Source: Actinobacteria bacterium OV320 (GTDB taxonomy: Bacteria > Actinomycetota > Actinomycetes > Streptomycetales > Streptomycetaceae). From it: 64,000 nucleotides of DNA. Positions 42,053-51,100 of this stretch are shown here, in pieces. Each line of letters opens with the position of its first letter. The stretch's first letter is position 1. The position numbers and the translations under genes are program-made. The notes beneath the pieces are model-generated. The model was not told where the DNA came from and did not search any database. It worked only from the letters and a program-made list of their open reading frames with translations. The stretch is taken from positions 558,001 to 622,000 of the forward strand of contig LJCX01000027.1 of NCBI GenBank assembly GCA_001298545.1. The letters run 5' to 3'.

Positions 42053-42289
42053 GAACTTCGGGGCGGGGCGGGGGGGGGGCCCGGGGCCGCCCCCCCCCCG
42101 GGGGGGGGGCGCGGCGCGGGGGGGGGCCGCCCCCCCCGCAGGGGCCGAGATCCGAGCGCCCCAGCAGGACCCCCAAGCTGGGGTGGGGTGACCGGGGGTT
42201 GAGGGGGCGCGCGCGACCCCCCCCGAGGCGGGGGGATCGGGGGGGGGGGGGGGGCGCGCGGGGGGCCGCGCCCGCCCCGGGGGCCGTGA
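42053..42289. repeat. Extreme G/C homopolymer tract
   Basis: The 260-bp gap between fucosidase and mannosidase is almost pure G and C in long runs, including 16 consecutive G (42239-42254) and several runs of 8-10 C or G. Nothing else in the window looks like it. It may be a structured spacer or a poorly resolved assembly segment; sequence in it should not be trusted. Confidence 0.7.
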
Positions 42290-45200
42290 CTAGCGGCCGG
42301 TGGCGGCACGCTCCAGACGGAGCGTCAGGATCTGGAACGGCCGCAGTACGACGGCGACCGTGCCGTCCTCGCCGACCGCCGCGGGCTCCAGCGGCCGTTC
42401 CAGCAGGTCGGTCACCTGGGCGCCCGCGAGCGGGAAGCCGGTGCGCAGGGTGCCGGTGGAGCGGCCGCCGCTGGACTCGTAGAGCCGGACGACGACATCC
42501 CCGGACTCGTCGTCGGCGAGCTTGACCGCCTCGACGGTGACCCCGGCGCCGTCCACCGAGACGACGGGCTCGGGAGTGGTGTCCGCCGCGTCGGCCACGC
42601 GCAGCGGGAGGTTGAGGGAGTAGCCCTCGGCGACCGCGTCCTCGATGCTCGCGCCGGGGAGCAGCGCGTAGCTGAAGCGGTGCCGGCCCTGGTCCGCCTC
42701 GGGGTCCGGGATCCGCGGGGCGCGGACCAGGCTGAGGCGGACGGTGGTGGTCGTACCGCCGTCCTCGCGGACCGTGCGGGAGACGTCGTGGCCGTAGGTG
42801 GAGTCGTTGATGACCGCGACGCCGTAGCCGGGTTCGCCGATGTGCACCCAGCGGTGGCCGGAGACCTCGAACCGGGCCGCCTCCCAGCTGGTGTTGGTGT
42901 GGGTGGGTCGCTGGATGTGGCCGAACTGGATCTCGGCGGAGGAGTGCGGCGCCCGGACGTCCACCGGGAACGCCGCCTTGAGGATCTTCTCCGCCTCGTG
43001 CCAGTCGATGTCGGTCTCGAAGTCGACGCGGGGGCTGCCGGCGCGGAGCGTGATGGTCTGGGTGATCGTCGAGCCCTTGCCGAAGGAGCGCGTGACCCGG
43101 ATCGCGCCGACGAGCGGGTCCTCCTCGACGACGGTCACGGCGTCCGGCTCCAGCAGGTCGGTGTACCGGTTCCGGTAGTGCTTGTCGATGTCCCAGGCGT
43201 CCCAGTAGTTCGGGAGGTCGGTGTGCAGGCGCAGCAGGTTGCCCTGGTCGGCGAGGACTTCACGGTTCGCCCGCAGATCGAATACGGACGACAGTGTGCC
43301 GTCCTCCGCGACCTGTACCCGGACCAGCCCGTTGTCCAGGACACGCCCGGAGACCGTCACCGGCCGCGGGGGCTGCGCGCCGGTCAGCGGCGCGCTGCCG
43401 CTCGCGGGCACCTCTACGTACGCCGGTGCGCCCTGCGGGGTACGGACCACCTCGGCGCGGCGGAACGGGCTGGTGTTGAACACCCGGAGCGCGCCACCCT
43501 GCCGCCCGCCGCCCAGCGCGGCGACCGCCTCGGCCGTCAGTACCTCCAGCTCCTCGGCGACCCGCGCGTACTCGGCCTCCGCCTCGCGGTGCACCCAGGC
43601 GATCGAGGAGCCCGGCAGGATGTCATGGAACTGGTGCAGCAGCACCGTCTTCCAGAGCCGGTCGAGCTTCGCGTAGGGGTAGGCGTAGCCCGGCGCGTGC
43701 AGTGCGGCCGTCGTCGCCCACAACTCCGCCTCGCGCAGCTTGTGTTCACTGCGACGGTTGCCCTGCTTGGTGCGGGCCTGGGTGGTGTACGTGGCCCGGT
43801 GCAGCTCCAGGTAGAGCTCGCCGACCCAGACGGGGGCGTCCTGGTACTCCGCGCGGGCCTTGGCGAAGAACGTGTCGGGGTGCTCGACGACGACCTTCGG
43901 CGAGCCCTCCAGGTCGGCCAGCCGGCGCGCCCGTTCCATGATCTCGCGGGTGGGGCCGCCACCGCCGTCGCCCCAGCCGAAGGGGGCGAGCGAACGCGTA
44001 CCGCCGCCCTTCTCGGAGTAGTTGCGCACGGCGCGGTCCATCTCCTCGCCGCTGAACCGCGCGTTGTAGGTGTCGACGGGCGGGAAGTGCGTGAAGATGC
44101 GGGTGCCGTCGATGCCCTCCCACCAGAAGGTGTGGTGGGGGAACTTGTTCGTCTGGTTCCAGGAGATCTTCTGGGTGAGGAACCAGTCGTTCCCGGCGAG
44201 CTTGGCGAGCTGCGGGTAGGCGGCGTTGTAGCCGAAGGAGTCGGGCAGCCAGACGCCCTTGGTCTCGATGCCGAAGTGCTCGATGAAGAAGCGCTTGCCG
44301 TGCACCAGTTGGCGGGCGATCGCCTCGCCGCCGGGCAGGTTGCCGTCGGACTCGACCCACATGCCGCCGACCGGCGCCCACTGGCCCTTCTTCACCGACT
44401 CCTGGATGCGCGCCCACACCTGCGGGTAGTTGTCGCGCACCCACTCGTACTGCTGGGCCTGCGAGCAGGCGAAGATGAAGTCGTCGTACTCCTCGGCGAG
44501 CGAGGTGACGTTGGAGAAGGTGCGGGAGGTCTTGCGCTTCGTCTCGCGGATCGGCCACAGCCAGGCGGAGTCGATGTGCGCGTGACCGACACCGGAGATG
44601 GTGTGGGCGCTGGCGTGGGCGGGGCTGGCCAGCACCGGCGCGAGGACCTCGCGGACGGCCGCGGCGCTGCCGGAGACGTCGTCCAGGTCGAGGGCGTCCA
44701 TGGCCCGGTCCAGGGCGTGCATGATCTCGTGCCGGCGCGGCTCGTGCTCGCCGAGGTGGACCATGAGTTCGCGCAGCACCTGGAGGTCGAGGTCGAGGTG
44801 CCAGACCTCCTCGTCGAGGACGGCGATGTCGGCGCGGCGGAATGTATACAGTGGACGGTCGCCCGCCGTCAGTACATCGCCCAGCAGGGTCGGGCCCGCG
44901 AAGTCGTTCGCCAGGATGTCGGGGTTGGAGGCCGCCTCGACCAGGTAGTCGATGCTCTCCCCGCCGGTCACCGGGTTGCCGATCGGCACGTAGTGGTTGA
45001 GCGGGTTGACCGCCTTCAGCGGCGTCCCGTCGGTGCGGTGCACGAGGGCCTCGGCCTGGTTGCCGGGCCAGTCACCCACGAAGCCGAGGTCGATGACGGC
45101 CTCGACGCGCTTGCCGGCCCACTCGGCGGGCACCTGCCCGCGCATCCGGAACCAGGTGGTGCCCCAGGGCGGGCCCCCCGGGGTGTCCATCGCGAAGGGC

Positions 45201-45361
45201 TCGTAGGCGGCGGCCGCGGCCTCCGCGAAGGGGACGGGCTCCCCCGGTGCCTGCCAGGCCTCGACCTCGAAGGGCACGCTTGCCGCGTAGATCGCGGGCT
45301 TGATGCGCTGGTTGTGGACGCGCTCGACGCGCTCCTCGATGCGGCGGCGTTCGTCATGCAT
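42290..45361 (-). CDS. GH38 alpha-mannosidase
   Basis: This 1023-residue enzyme has the GH38 core: the zinc-binding start GHAHIDSAWLWPIRET, nucleophile Asp374 in VWLPDSFGYN and the later helical and beta-sandwich domains. The first 250 residues are the accessory domain typical of bacterial enzymes. It cleaves alpha-linked mannose from imported oligosaccharides; no signal peptide is seen. ATG 45361 follows GGAGA by six bases. A perfect LacI-type palindrome lies about 80 bases upstream, between this gene and the GH4 gene, so transcription probably restarts here. Confidence 0.93.
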   Translation of the reverse strand: MHDERRRIEERVERVHNQRIKPAIYAASVPFEVEAWQAPGEPVPFAEAAAAAYEPFAMDTPGGPPWGTTWFRMRGQVPAEWAGKRVEAVIDLGFVGDWPGNQAEALVHRTDGTPLKAVNPLNHYVPIGNPVTGGESIDYLVEAASNPDILANDFAGPTLLGDVLTAGDRPLYTFRRADIAVLDEEVWHLDLDLQVLRELMVHLGEHEPRRHEIMHALDRAMDALDLDDVSGSAAAVREVLAPVLASPAHASAHTISGVGHAHIDSAWLWPIRETKRKTSRTFSNVTSLAEEYDDFIFACSQAQQYEWVRDNYPQVWARIQESVKKGQWAPVGGMWVESDGNLPGGEAIARQLVHGKRFFIEHFGIETKGVWLPDSFGYNAAYPQLAKLAGNDWFLTQKISWNQTNKFPHHTFWWEGIDGTRIFTHFPPVDTYNARFSGEEMDRAVRNYSEKGGGTRSLAPFGWGDGGGGPTREIMERARRLADLEGSPKVVVEHPDTFFAKARAEYQDAPVWVGELYLELHRATYTTQARTKQGNRRSEHKLREAELWATTAALHAPGYAYPYAKLDRLWKTVLLHQFHDILPGSSIAWVHREAEAEYARVAEELEVLTAEAVAALGGGRQGGALRVFNTSPFRRAEVVRTPQGAPAYVEVPASGSAPLTGAQPPRPVTVSGRVLDNGLVRVQVAEDGTLSSVFDLRANREVLADQGNLLRLHTDLPNYWDAWDIDKHYRNRYTDLLEPDAVTVVEEDPLVGAIRVTRSFGKGSTITQTITLRAGSPRVDFETDIDWHEAEKILKAAFPVDVRAPHSSAEIQFGHIQRPTHTNTSWEAARFEVSGHRWVHIGEPGYGVAVINDSTYGHDVSRTVREDGGTTTTVRLSLVRAPRIPDPEADQGRHRFSYALLPGASIEDAVAEGYSLNLPLRVADAADTTPEPVVSVDGAGVTVEAVKLADDESGDVVVRLYESSGGRSTGTLRTGFPLAGAQVTDLLERPLEPAAVGEDGTVAVVLRPFQILTLRLERAATGR

Positions 45362-45441
45362 GGGGAATCTCCAGAGAGGGACCACGAGGGGCGGGGAGGC
45401 CGGGTGCGGCCGGGGGACGCGCCGGTCGGAGGGAAGCGCTG

Positions 45442-45457
45442 GGGAAAGCGCTTTCCC
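45442..45457. promoter_or_regulatory. LacI-family operator palindrome
   Basis: GGGAAAGCGCTTTCCC is a perfect 16-base palindrome with the central CG step and GAAAGCGCTTTC core of LacI-family sites. It is 81 bases upstream of the mannosidase start. No LacI-family gene is in the window. Confidence 0.75.
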
Positions 45458-45465
45458 TCCGGGGC

Positions 45466-46803
45466 TCACCTAAGGTACGCCAGCCCGGGATGGACGTCGG
45501 TATAGCCCTCGACCAGCTTGCGGGCCACGTTCACCGAGTCGACCAGCGGATGCAGCGCGAACGCCTTCACGGCCGTCGTACGGGAGCCGGACTCGGCGGC
45601 GGCCAGCACCTCGCGCTCGACGCCCTTCACCGCGCAGACCAGACCGGTGGCGTGGTCGGGCAGCGGGGCCACGGCCACCGGGTGCGCGCCGTTGGCGTCG
45701 ACCAGACAGGGCACCTCGATGACGGCGTCCGCGTCGAGCACGGAGAGGGTGCCCTGGTTGCGGACGTTGAGGATCAGCGTGGTGCGCTCGTCCCGGGCGA
45801 TGGCCCGCATCAGGGCGAGGGCCACCTTCTCGTAGCCGCCGGAGAGGTCGTCGGCGTCCCGCTCGCCGGCGCCGGCCGTCTCCCGGTTCTCGGCCATGTA
45901 GGTGGCCTCGCGTTCGGCGCGGGTGCGGTCCCAGGCGGTCAGGGCCGCGGCGTCGGGGCGCTTCATCTCCTCGTAGAAGCGGGCCTGCTGGTCGGCGAGG
46001 AAGGCGCCGCGGGTCTTCTCGACCTGCTGGTAGGCCCGTACGGCTTCCCGGTTGAAGTAGTAGTAGTGCAGATACTCGTTGGGGATCGCGCCGAGGGACT
46101 GGAGCCAGTCGACGCCGAACAGCTTGCCCTCCTCGAAGGAACCGAGCAGGTCGGCGTCGGCGAGCAGCCGCGGGAGTTCGTCGCGACCGGCGACCCGCAG
46201 CCCGCGGACCCAGCCGAGGTGGTTGAGACCGACGTAGTCGATCCACGCCTCCTTCGGGTCCGCGCCGAGCACGCGGGCGATGCGGCGGCCGAGCCCGACC
46301 GGCGAGTCGCAGATGCCGATCACCCGGTCGCCCAGGTGACGGGACATGGCCTCGGTGACCAGGCCCGCCGGGTTGGTGAAGTTGATGACCCAGGCGTCGG
46401 GGGCCAGACGGGCCACCCGGCGCGCGATGTCGACGGCGACGGGGACCGTCCGCAGACCGTAGGCGATGCCTCCCGCGCCGACCGTCTCCTGGCCGAGGAC
46501 GCCCTCGGCCAGGGCCACCCGCTCGTCGTGCGCACGGCCTTCGAGACCGCCGACGCGGATCGCGGAGAAGATGAAGTCGGCGCCGCGCAGGGCCTCGTCG
46601 AGGTCGGTGGTGGCGGTCACCCGGGGCGCGTCGGGGACGACGGCCGCCTGCTCATTCAGTACACGGGCGACTGCATACAGTCGACTGTCGTCCAGATCGT
46701 GCAGAACGACTTCCGTGACCCGACCCTCGGCGCGGTCCGTCAGGAGCGCCCCGTACACGAGCGGCACCCGGAACCCGCCGCCGCCCCGAATCGTCAGTTT
46801 CAC
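45466..46803 (-). CDS. GH4 family glycosidase (6-phospho-beta-glucosidase type)
   Basis: This 445-residue NAD- and metal-dependent glycosidase has the N-terminal Rossmann start IRGGGGFRVPL, the metal ligands in ICDSPVG (Cys) and YVGLNHLGW (His), and EYLHYYYF. GH4 enzymes cleave through oxidation at C3 and need NAD and Mn. Most of this type act on 6-phosphorylated sugars made by PTS uptake, but here uptake is by an ABC system and a PfkB kinase is adjacent, so either the kinase phosphorylates substrate or the enzyme uses free sugars. GTG 46803 overlaps the DeoR stop by four bases. Confidence 0.9.
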   Translation of the reverse strand: MKLTIRGGGGFRVPLVYGALLTDRAEGRVTEVVLHDLDDSRLYAVARVLNEQAAVVPDAPRVTATTDLDEALRGADFIFSAIRVGGLEGRAHDERVALAEGVLGQETVGAGGIAYGLRTVPVAVDIARRVARLAPDAWVINFTNPAGLVTEAMSRHLGDRVIGICDSPVGLGRRIARVLGADPKEAWIDYVGLNHLGWVRGLRVAGRDELPRLLADADLLGSFEEGKLFGVDWLQSLGAIPNEYLHYYYFNREAVRAYQQVEKTRGAFLADQQARFYEEMKRPDAAALTAWDRTRAEREATYMAENRETAGAGERDADDLSGGYEKVALALMRAIARDERTTLILNVRNQGTLSVLDADAVIEVPCLVDANGAHPVAVAPLPDHATGLVCAVKGVEREVLAAAESGSRTTAVKAFALHPLVDSVNVARKLVEGYTDVHPGLAYLR

Positions 46804-47585
46804 GCTTGCACCTTTCCTGCCACGACCACCTCGACGCCCGCCTCCTCGAAGGAGGACCGGGTCGCCGGATCGACCGGCGTGTTGGTCACCACCACGTCCA
46901 GGTCCTCGGGACCGCAGACCTTCGCCATGCCCGTACCCGGGAACTTCGCCGAGTCGGCGAGCAGGACGACCTTGTCACCGGCCTTGATCATGGCCCGCTT
47001 CACCGGCACCTCGACGACCGTCGTGTCCATCACCTGCCCGCCCGGACGCACTCCACTGGTCCCGAGGAACAGCCAGTCGGCGTGCAGCTGGCGCAGGTTG
47101 TCCTCGGTGAGGAAACCGACCAGGGAGCGGTACTCGCGGCGGACCATGCCGCCGAGCAGGACCAGCTCGATGCCCTCGTCGTCGGCGAGCTCCTCGTAGA
47201 CCACGAGGTTGCTGGTGATGACCGTCAGCCGGCGTCCGTGCAGCTGCCGGGCCAGGCGGTAGGCGGTGGTGCCGATGTCGAGGAGGACCGACTGACCGTC
47301 GGCGACCATGGCCGCCGCATGGGCGGCTATGGCGTCCTTCTCGCCCACCCGCACTTCGGCGACCTCGGCGAAGGGCTGGTCGCCCTCCTCCGCGACGGCG
47401 CCGCCGTGCACCCGGGTGAGCAGGCCGTCCTCCTCGAGTTTCACCAGGTCACGCCTGATCGTGGCGGGGCTCACACCCAGCTGCTCGGAGAGATCGGTCA
47501 CGGCCGCGGGGCCACCGGAGCGCAGGGCCCGCAGGATGAGTTGATGTCGTCGTTCTGCCAGCACGGCATGAACACTACTCGTCAT
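46800..47585 (-). CDS. DeoR-family sugar-responsive repressor
   Basis: This 261-residue regulator has the DeoR helix-turn-helix (about residues 20-60, LSEQLGVSPATIRRDLVKL) and a sugar-phosphate-binding domain with DIGTTAYRLAR, TVITSNLV and LLGGMV. DeoR proteins bind phosphorylated sugars, which fits the PfkB kinase encoded on the divergent side. ATG 47585 is used; a TTG two codons upstream is possible. It is the first gene of the leftward arm and probably represses both arms through the A+T-rich 140-bp gap. Confidence 0.9.
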   Translation of the reverse strand: MTSSVHAVLAERRHQLILRALRSGGPAAVTDLSEQLGVSPATIRRDLVKLEEDGLLTRVHGGAVAEEGDQPFAEVAEVRVGEKDAIAAHAAAMVADGQSVLLDIGTTAYRLARQLHGRRLTVITSNLVVYEELADDEGIELVLLGGMVRREYRSLVGFLTEDNLRQLHADWLFLGTSGVRPGGQVMDTTVVEVPVKRAMIKAGDKVVLLADSAKFPGTGMAKVCGPEDLDVVVTNTPVDPATRSSFEEAGVEVVVAGKVQA

Positions 47586-47620
47586 CTTCAATCAAATCTA
47601 TGCTCACTTCTGCTGAGGTA

Positions 47621-47649
47621 TTGACCAATGTCGCCGAGGGGCGCACGAT
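47621..47649 (+). promoter_or_regulatory. Candidate promoter of the PfkB/ABC/GH2 operon
   Basis: TTGACC (47621-47626) and CACGAT (47644-47649) are 17 bases apart. The direct repeats GACGAGCTCCCCC at 47675-47687 and 47694-47706 follow, 19 bases apart, and could be a regulator site. Both calls are tentative. Confidence 0.35.
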
Positions 47650-47724
47650 TCCGGTCACCGAATTGAAGAGTTTTGACGAGCTCCCCCTGACAGGACGAGC
47701 TCCCCCGGCGAGGGAGGATGTGCG

Positions 47725-48744
47725 GTGGACGACGACCGGCCCGAGGTGCTGCTCACCGGGCTGCTCTTCTACGACCTCGTCCTCACGGGCCTCGGCGGAC
47801 CGCCGACGCCGGGCGAGGAGATCTGGACGGCCGGCATGGGCTGCGGCCCCGGCGGCATCGCCAACCTCGCGGTGGCCGCGTCCCGCTTCGGCCTCAGGAC
47901 CTCGCTGGCCACGGTCTTCGGCGACGACTTCTACGGTGCCCACTGCCACCAGGTGCTCGCCGGCCAGGAGGGCGTCGACCTCGCTCTCTCCCGCGTGGCC
48001 GCCGACTGGCACACGCCGGTCACCGTCGCCCTCGCGCACGGTCACGACCGCGCCCTGGTCACCCACGGCCAGGAGCCGCCGTACTCGCAGGACGTGCTGA
48101 TGGGCGACCCGCCCGAGGCGCGCACGGCCCTGGTGCACCTCGAGGCCGAACCGCGCGCCTGGCTCGCCAAGGCGGCCGCGAACGGCACCCAGATCTACGC
48201 CGACGTCGGCTGGGACCCCACCGAGCGGTGGTCCACCGATCTGCTCGACCAGCTCGCCCTGTGCCATGCCTTCCTGCCCAACGAGACCGAGGCGATGGCG
48301 TACACCCGCACCGACAGCGCGATCGCCGCGCTCGGCACGCTCGCGGAACTGGTGCCGGTGGCGGTGGTGACCCGCGGCGCCGACGGCGCGATCGCGGTCG
48401 ATCAGGCGACCGGCGAGTACGCCGAGGTCCCCGCCCTTGACATCGATGTCCTGGATGCGACGGGCGCCGGTGACGTGTTCGGCGCGAGCTTCGTGGCGGC
48501 CTCGCTCGGCGGCTGGCCGCTGGCCGAGCGGCTGCGGTTCGCCGTCCTCGCCGCCGGGCTGTCGGTGCAGCACCACGGCGGGGCGCTGGCGGCCCCCGGC
48601 TGGTATGGCATCGACCGCTGGTGGCGCGCACTGCGGGACCCCGAGCTCACACGGGCGTACGGCTTCCTCGCCGACCGCATCCCGGCGGACGTCGGCCCGC
48701 CCGTGCGGTACGCGCCGGTCACCCCGCCCGCTCCGCGGCCCTGA
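47725..48744 (+). CDS. PfkB-family carbohydrate kinase
   Basis: This 339-residue ribokinase-like protein has the substrate-binding start LTGLLFYDLV with GGxAxN as GPGGIANLAVAASRFG, and the catalytic anion hole DATGAGDVFG with base Asp250. It phosphorylates a sugar or sugar acid with ATP. GTG 47725 follows GGGAGGA by six bases. It is the first gene of the rightward arm, divergent from DeoR, so its product may also be the inducer of that repressor. Confidence 0.9.
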   Translation: MDDDRPEVLLTGLLFYDLVLTGLGGPPTPGEEIWTAGMGCGPGGIANLAVAASRFGLRTSLATVFGDDFYGAHCHQVLAGQEGVDLALSRVAADWHTPVTVALAHGHDRALVTHGQEPPYSQDVLMGDPPEARTALVHLEAEPRAWLAKAAANGTQIYADVGWDPTERWSTDLLDQLALCHAFLPNETEAMAYTRTDSAIAALGTLAELVPVAVVTRGADGAIAVDQATGEYAEVPALDIDVLDATGAGDVFGASFVAASLGGWPLAERLRFAVLAAGLSVQHHGGALAAPGWYGIDRWWRALRDPELTRAYGFLADRIPADVGPPVRYAPVTPPAPRP

Positions 48745-48836
48745 CCGCGCCCGCGTCCGAAGGACGACCCCACGCATGCCCCTCGATTGCACCCCGTCTG
48801 CGAAGACGCGAACAGATCCGAAAGGCGGTGGGAGCT

Positions 48837-50123
48837 GTGCGGCTCTCACGTAGAGGCCTGCTCCGTGCGGGCCTGGCCGGTTCGGCCGCCACGGCGCTCG
48901 GCGGCCTGGCGTCCGGCTGTGCCGTTCCGACCGGTTCGACCGGCCGGAACATGGTCCTGTGGTACTGGGACGGAGGCCTGGGCGACACGGTCGTCAAGAA
49001 CGCCAGGGCCCGCTACGACAGCTCGGTCGACCTCCAGGCCATCAAGATCGGCGGCTACTACCGGTCGAAGCTGATCACCACCATGGCCGGCCGCGCCCAC
49101 GTCCCCGACATCGCGGGCCTGAAGGGCGAGGACATGGCGTCCTACCTGCCCAACGCCGACCAGTTCGTGGACCTGCGCACGCTCGGCGCGGACAAGTACA
49201 AGTCCCGGTACCTGCCCTGGAAGTGGGAGCAGGGCATCGCGGACGACGGCAGGATGGTCGGTTTCCCGATCGACTGCGGGCCGGTGGCCCACTTCTACCA
49301 GTACGCCGTCTTCCGCAAGGCCGGACTGCCCTACGAGCCCGCCGACGTGTCGAAGGAGCTCGACACCTGGGAGAAGTTCTTCGCGGCGGGCGAGCGGCTC
49401 AGGCGGCGGATACCGGGGACCTCGCTGCTCACCGACGTCAACAGCGTCTTCGAGAACGTGGTCCAGCAGGGCAGCGAGCGGTACGTCGACAAGGACCGCC
49501 ACTTCATCGGCGACCAGGAGCATGTGCGCAACGCCTGGGCGCTCGCCGTGGAGGCCAAACAGCGCAAGATCGTCTCCAACCTGGTCAACGGCACCCCGGA
49601 CCAGCTGTCGGCCGTCGAGGACGGCAAGCTGCCGAGCCAGCTGGGCGCCTCCTGGGCCACCAGCGACCTCAAGAACGGCGTGCCGAAGACCAAGGGCCGG
49701 TGGCGGGTGGCCGACATGCCCGTGCGGCCCTCCAACAACGGCGGCTCCTTCCTGTCGGTCACCAAGGCGTGCCGGGAGCCCGAGCGGGCGTTCGAGATCA
49801 TCAGCTGGATGCTCGACGCGGGCAACCAGGCGCAGGGGTTCGTGGACGCCGGGCTCTTCCCCTCCACCCCCGCCTCGTACGACCTGAAGCAGGTGCGCGA
49901 GCCCGACGAGTTCTTCGGCGGTCAGGTCACGATGGACATCTTCGGTCCGGCCGCGCAGAAGATCGTGGTCGCTTACAACAGCCCGTTCGACATCGCACTC
50001 GGGCAGCCCGTCAAGGACGAGATCAAGAACGTCGGCGTCCTCGGCAAGGACCCGGAACAGGCCTGGAGTGACGCCATGAGCAAGTGCCGGCGGATCGCGA
50101 AGCACCTGGGGGTGAGCTACTGA
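48837..50123 (+). CDS. Sugar ABC transporter binding lipoprotein, Tat-type signal
   Basis: This 428-residue extracellular sugar-binding protein starts with a Tat-like lipoprotein signal (LSRRGLLRAG, lipobox LASGC near residue 28). The mature part has the family-1 fold with VLWYWDGGLGD, FPIDCGPVAHFY and GGSFLSVTKACREPERAFEI. It captures oligosaccharides for the two permeases that follow. GTG 48837 is used. No ATPase gene is in the operon; Streptomyces sugar importers usually share MsiK, encoded elsewhere. Its stop overlaps the next start (TGATG). Confidence 0.9.
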   Translation: MRLSRRGLLRAGLAGSAATALGGLASGCAVPTGSTGRNMVLWYWDGGLGDTVVKNARARYDSSVDLQAIKIGGYYRSKLITTMAGRAHVPDIAGLKGEDMASYLPNADQFVDLRTLGADKYKSRYLPWKWEQGIADDGRMVGFPIDCGPVAHFYQYAVFRKAGLPYEPADVSKELDTWEKFFAAGERLRRRIPGTSLLTDVNSVFENVVQQGSERYVDKDRHFIGDQEHVRNAWALAVEAKQRKIVSNLVNGTPDQLSAVEDGKLPSQLGASWATSDLKNGVPKTKGRWRVADMPVRPSNNGGSFLSVTKACREPERAFEIISWMLDAGNQAQGFVDAGLFPSTPASYDLKQVREPDEFFGGQVTMDIFGPAAQKIVVAYNSPFDIALGQPVKDEIKNVGVLGKDPEQAWSDAMSKCRRIAKHLGVSY

Positions 50124-51085
50124 TGGCCACCCTCCCCGCGCTGGAGAAGCGCCCGGCGGTCGTGGCGGACGTCCCCGTCACCCGGCCCAGGCAGGGCTTC
50201 CGCAAGTACTGGCACCTCTACGCCGCGATCTCCCCCTTCTACCTGCTCTTCCTCTGCTTCGGCCTGATCCCCGTCGGCTTCTCGCTCTACCTCTCCTTCC
50301 ACCGCTGGGACGGCCTCGGCTCGATGGAGTGGGCGGGACTGTCGCAGTACCGGTACCTGCTGAGCGACTCCGAGTTCTGGAGCTCGATCGGGACCACGAT
50401 CGTCATCTGGGCGCTGGCCACCTTCCCCATGATCTTCCTGGCGATGGTGACGGCCGTGATGCTCAACTCGGCGGTCCGTTTCAAGAACCTTTACCGCGTC
50501 GCCTACTTCCTGCCGAACGTCACCTCCGTCGTGGCGATCGCGATCATCTTCGGGTCGGTGTTCTCCACCAACTTCGGCCTGGTGAACGCCTTCCTCCAGG
50601 CAATCGGTTTCGACCAGATCGCCTGGCTGAACACCCCCTGGGGCATCAAGATCGCCATCGCGACGCTGATGACCTGGCAGTGGACCGGTTACAACGCGAT
50701 CATCTTCCTCGCCGGTCTCCAGACCGTCCCGAGCGAGCTGTACGAGGCGGCGCGCATGGACGGCGCGGGGCCGGTGCAGACCTTCTTCCGGATCACGCTG
50801 CCGATGATGCGTCCGGTGCTGCTGTTCGTGCTCGTCGTGTCGACCGTCACCGGTCTGCAGAGTTTCTCCGAACCCCAGGTGCTGCTGCAGAACACCTCGA
50901 ACGACTCGACGTTCTCGGGCGGTCCCGGCCACGCCGGCCGGACGATGGTCCTCTACTTCTTCCAGCAGACCTTCGACAACAACGACTTCGGCTACGGCGC
51001 CGCCGTGGCGTGGGGCATCTTCCTCGTCGTCGTCCTCTTCTCGATCATCAACTGGCGGCTGGTGCAGCGCCGGGGCGAAGAATAG
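50123..51085 (+). CDS. Sugar ABC transporter permease 1
   Basis: This 320-residue permease has six membrane helices after a 30-residue cytoplasmic start and the EAA loop as YEAARMDGAGP. It is of the MalF/LacF class. ATG 50123 overlaps the upstream stop. An internal loop between helices 5 and 6 (LLQNTSNDSTFSGGPGHAG) is longer than usual. Confidence 0.92.
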   Translation: MATLPALEKRPAVVADVPVTRPRQGFRKYWHLYAAISPFYLLFLCFGLIPVGFSLYLSFHRWDGLGSMEWAGLSQYRYLLSDSEFWSSIGTTIVIWALATFPMIFLAMVTAVMLNSAVRFKNLYRVAYFLPNVTSVVAIAIIFGSVFSTNFGLVNAFLQAIGFDQIAWLNTPWGIKIAIATLMTWQWTGYNAIIFLAGLQTVPSELYEAARMDGAGPVQTFFRITLPMMRPVLLFVLVVSTVTGLQSFSEPQVLLQNTSNDSTFSGGPGHAGRTMVLYFFQQTFDNNDFGYGAAVAWGIFLVVVLFSIINWRLVQRRGEE

Positions 51086-51100
51086 GGAGGCCCGCACGCC

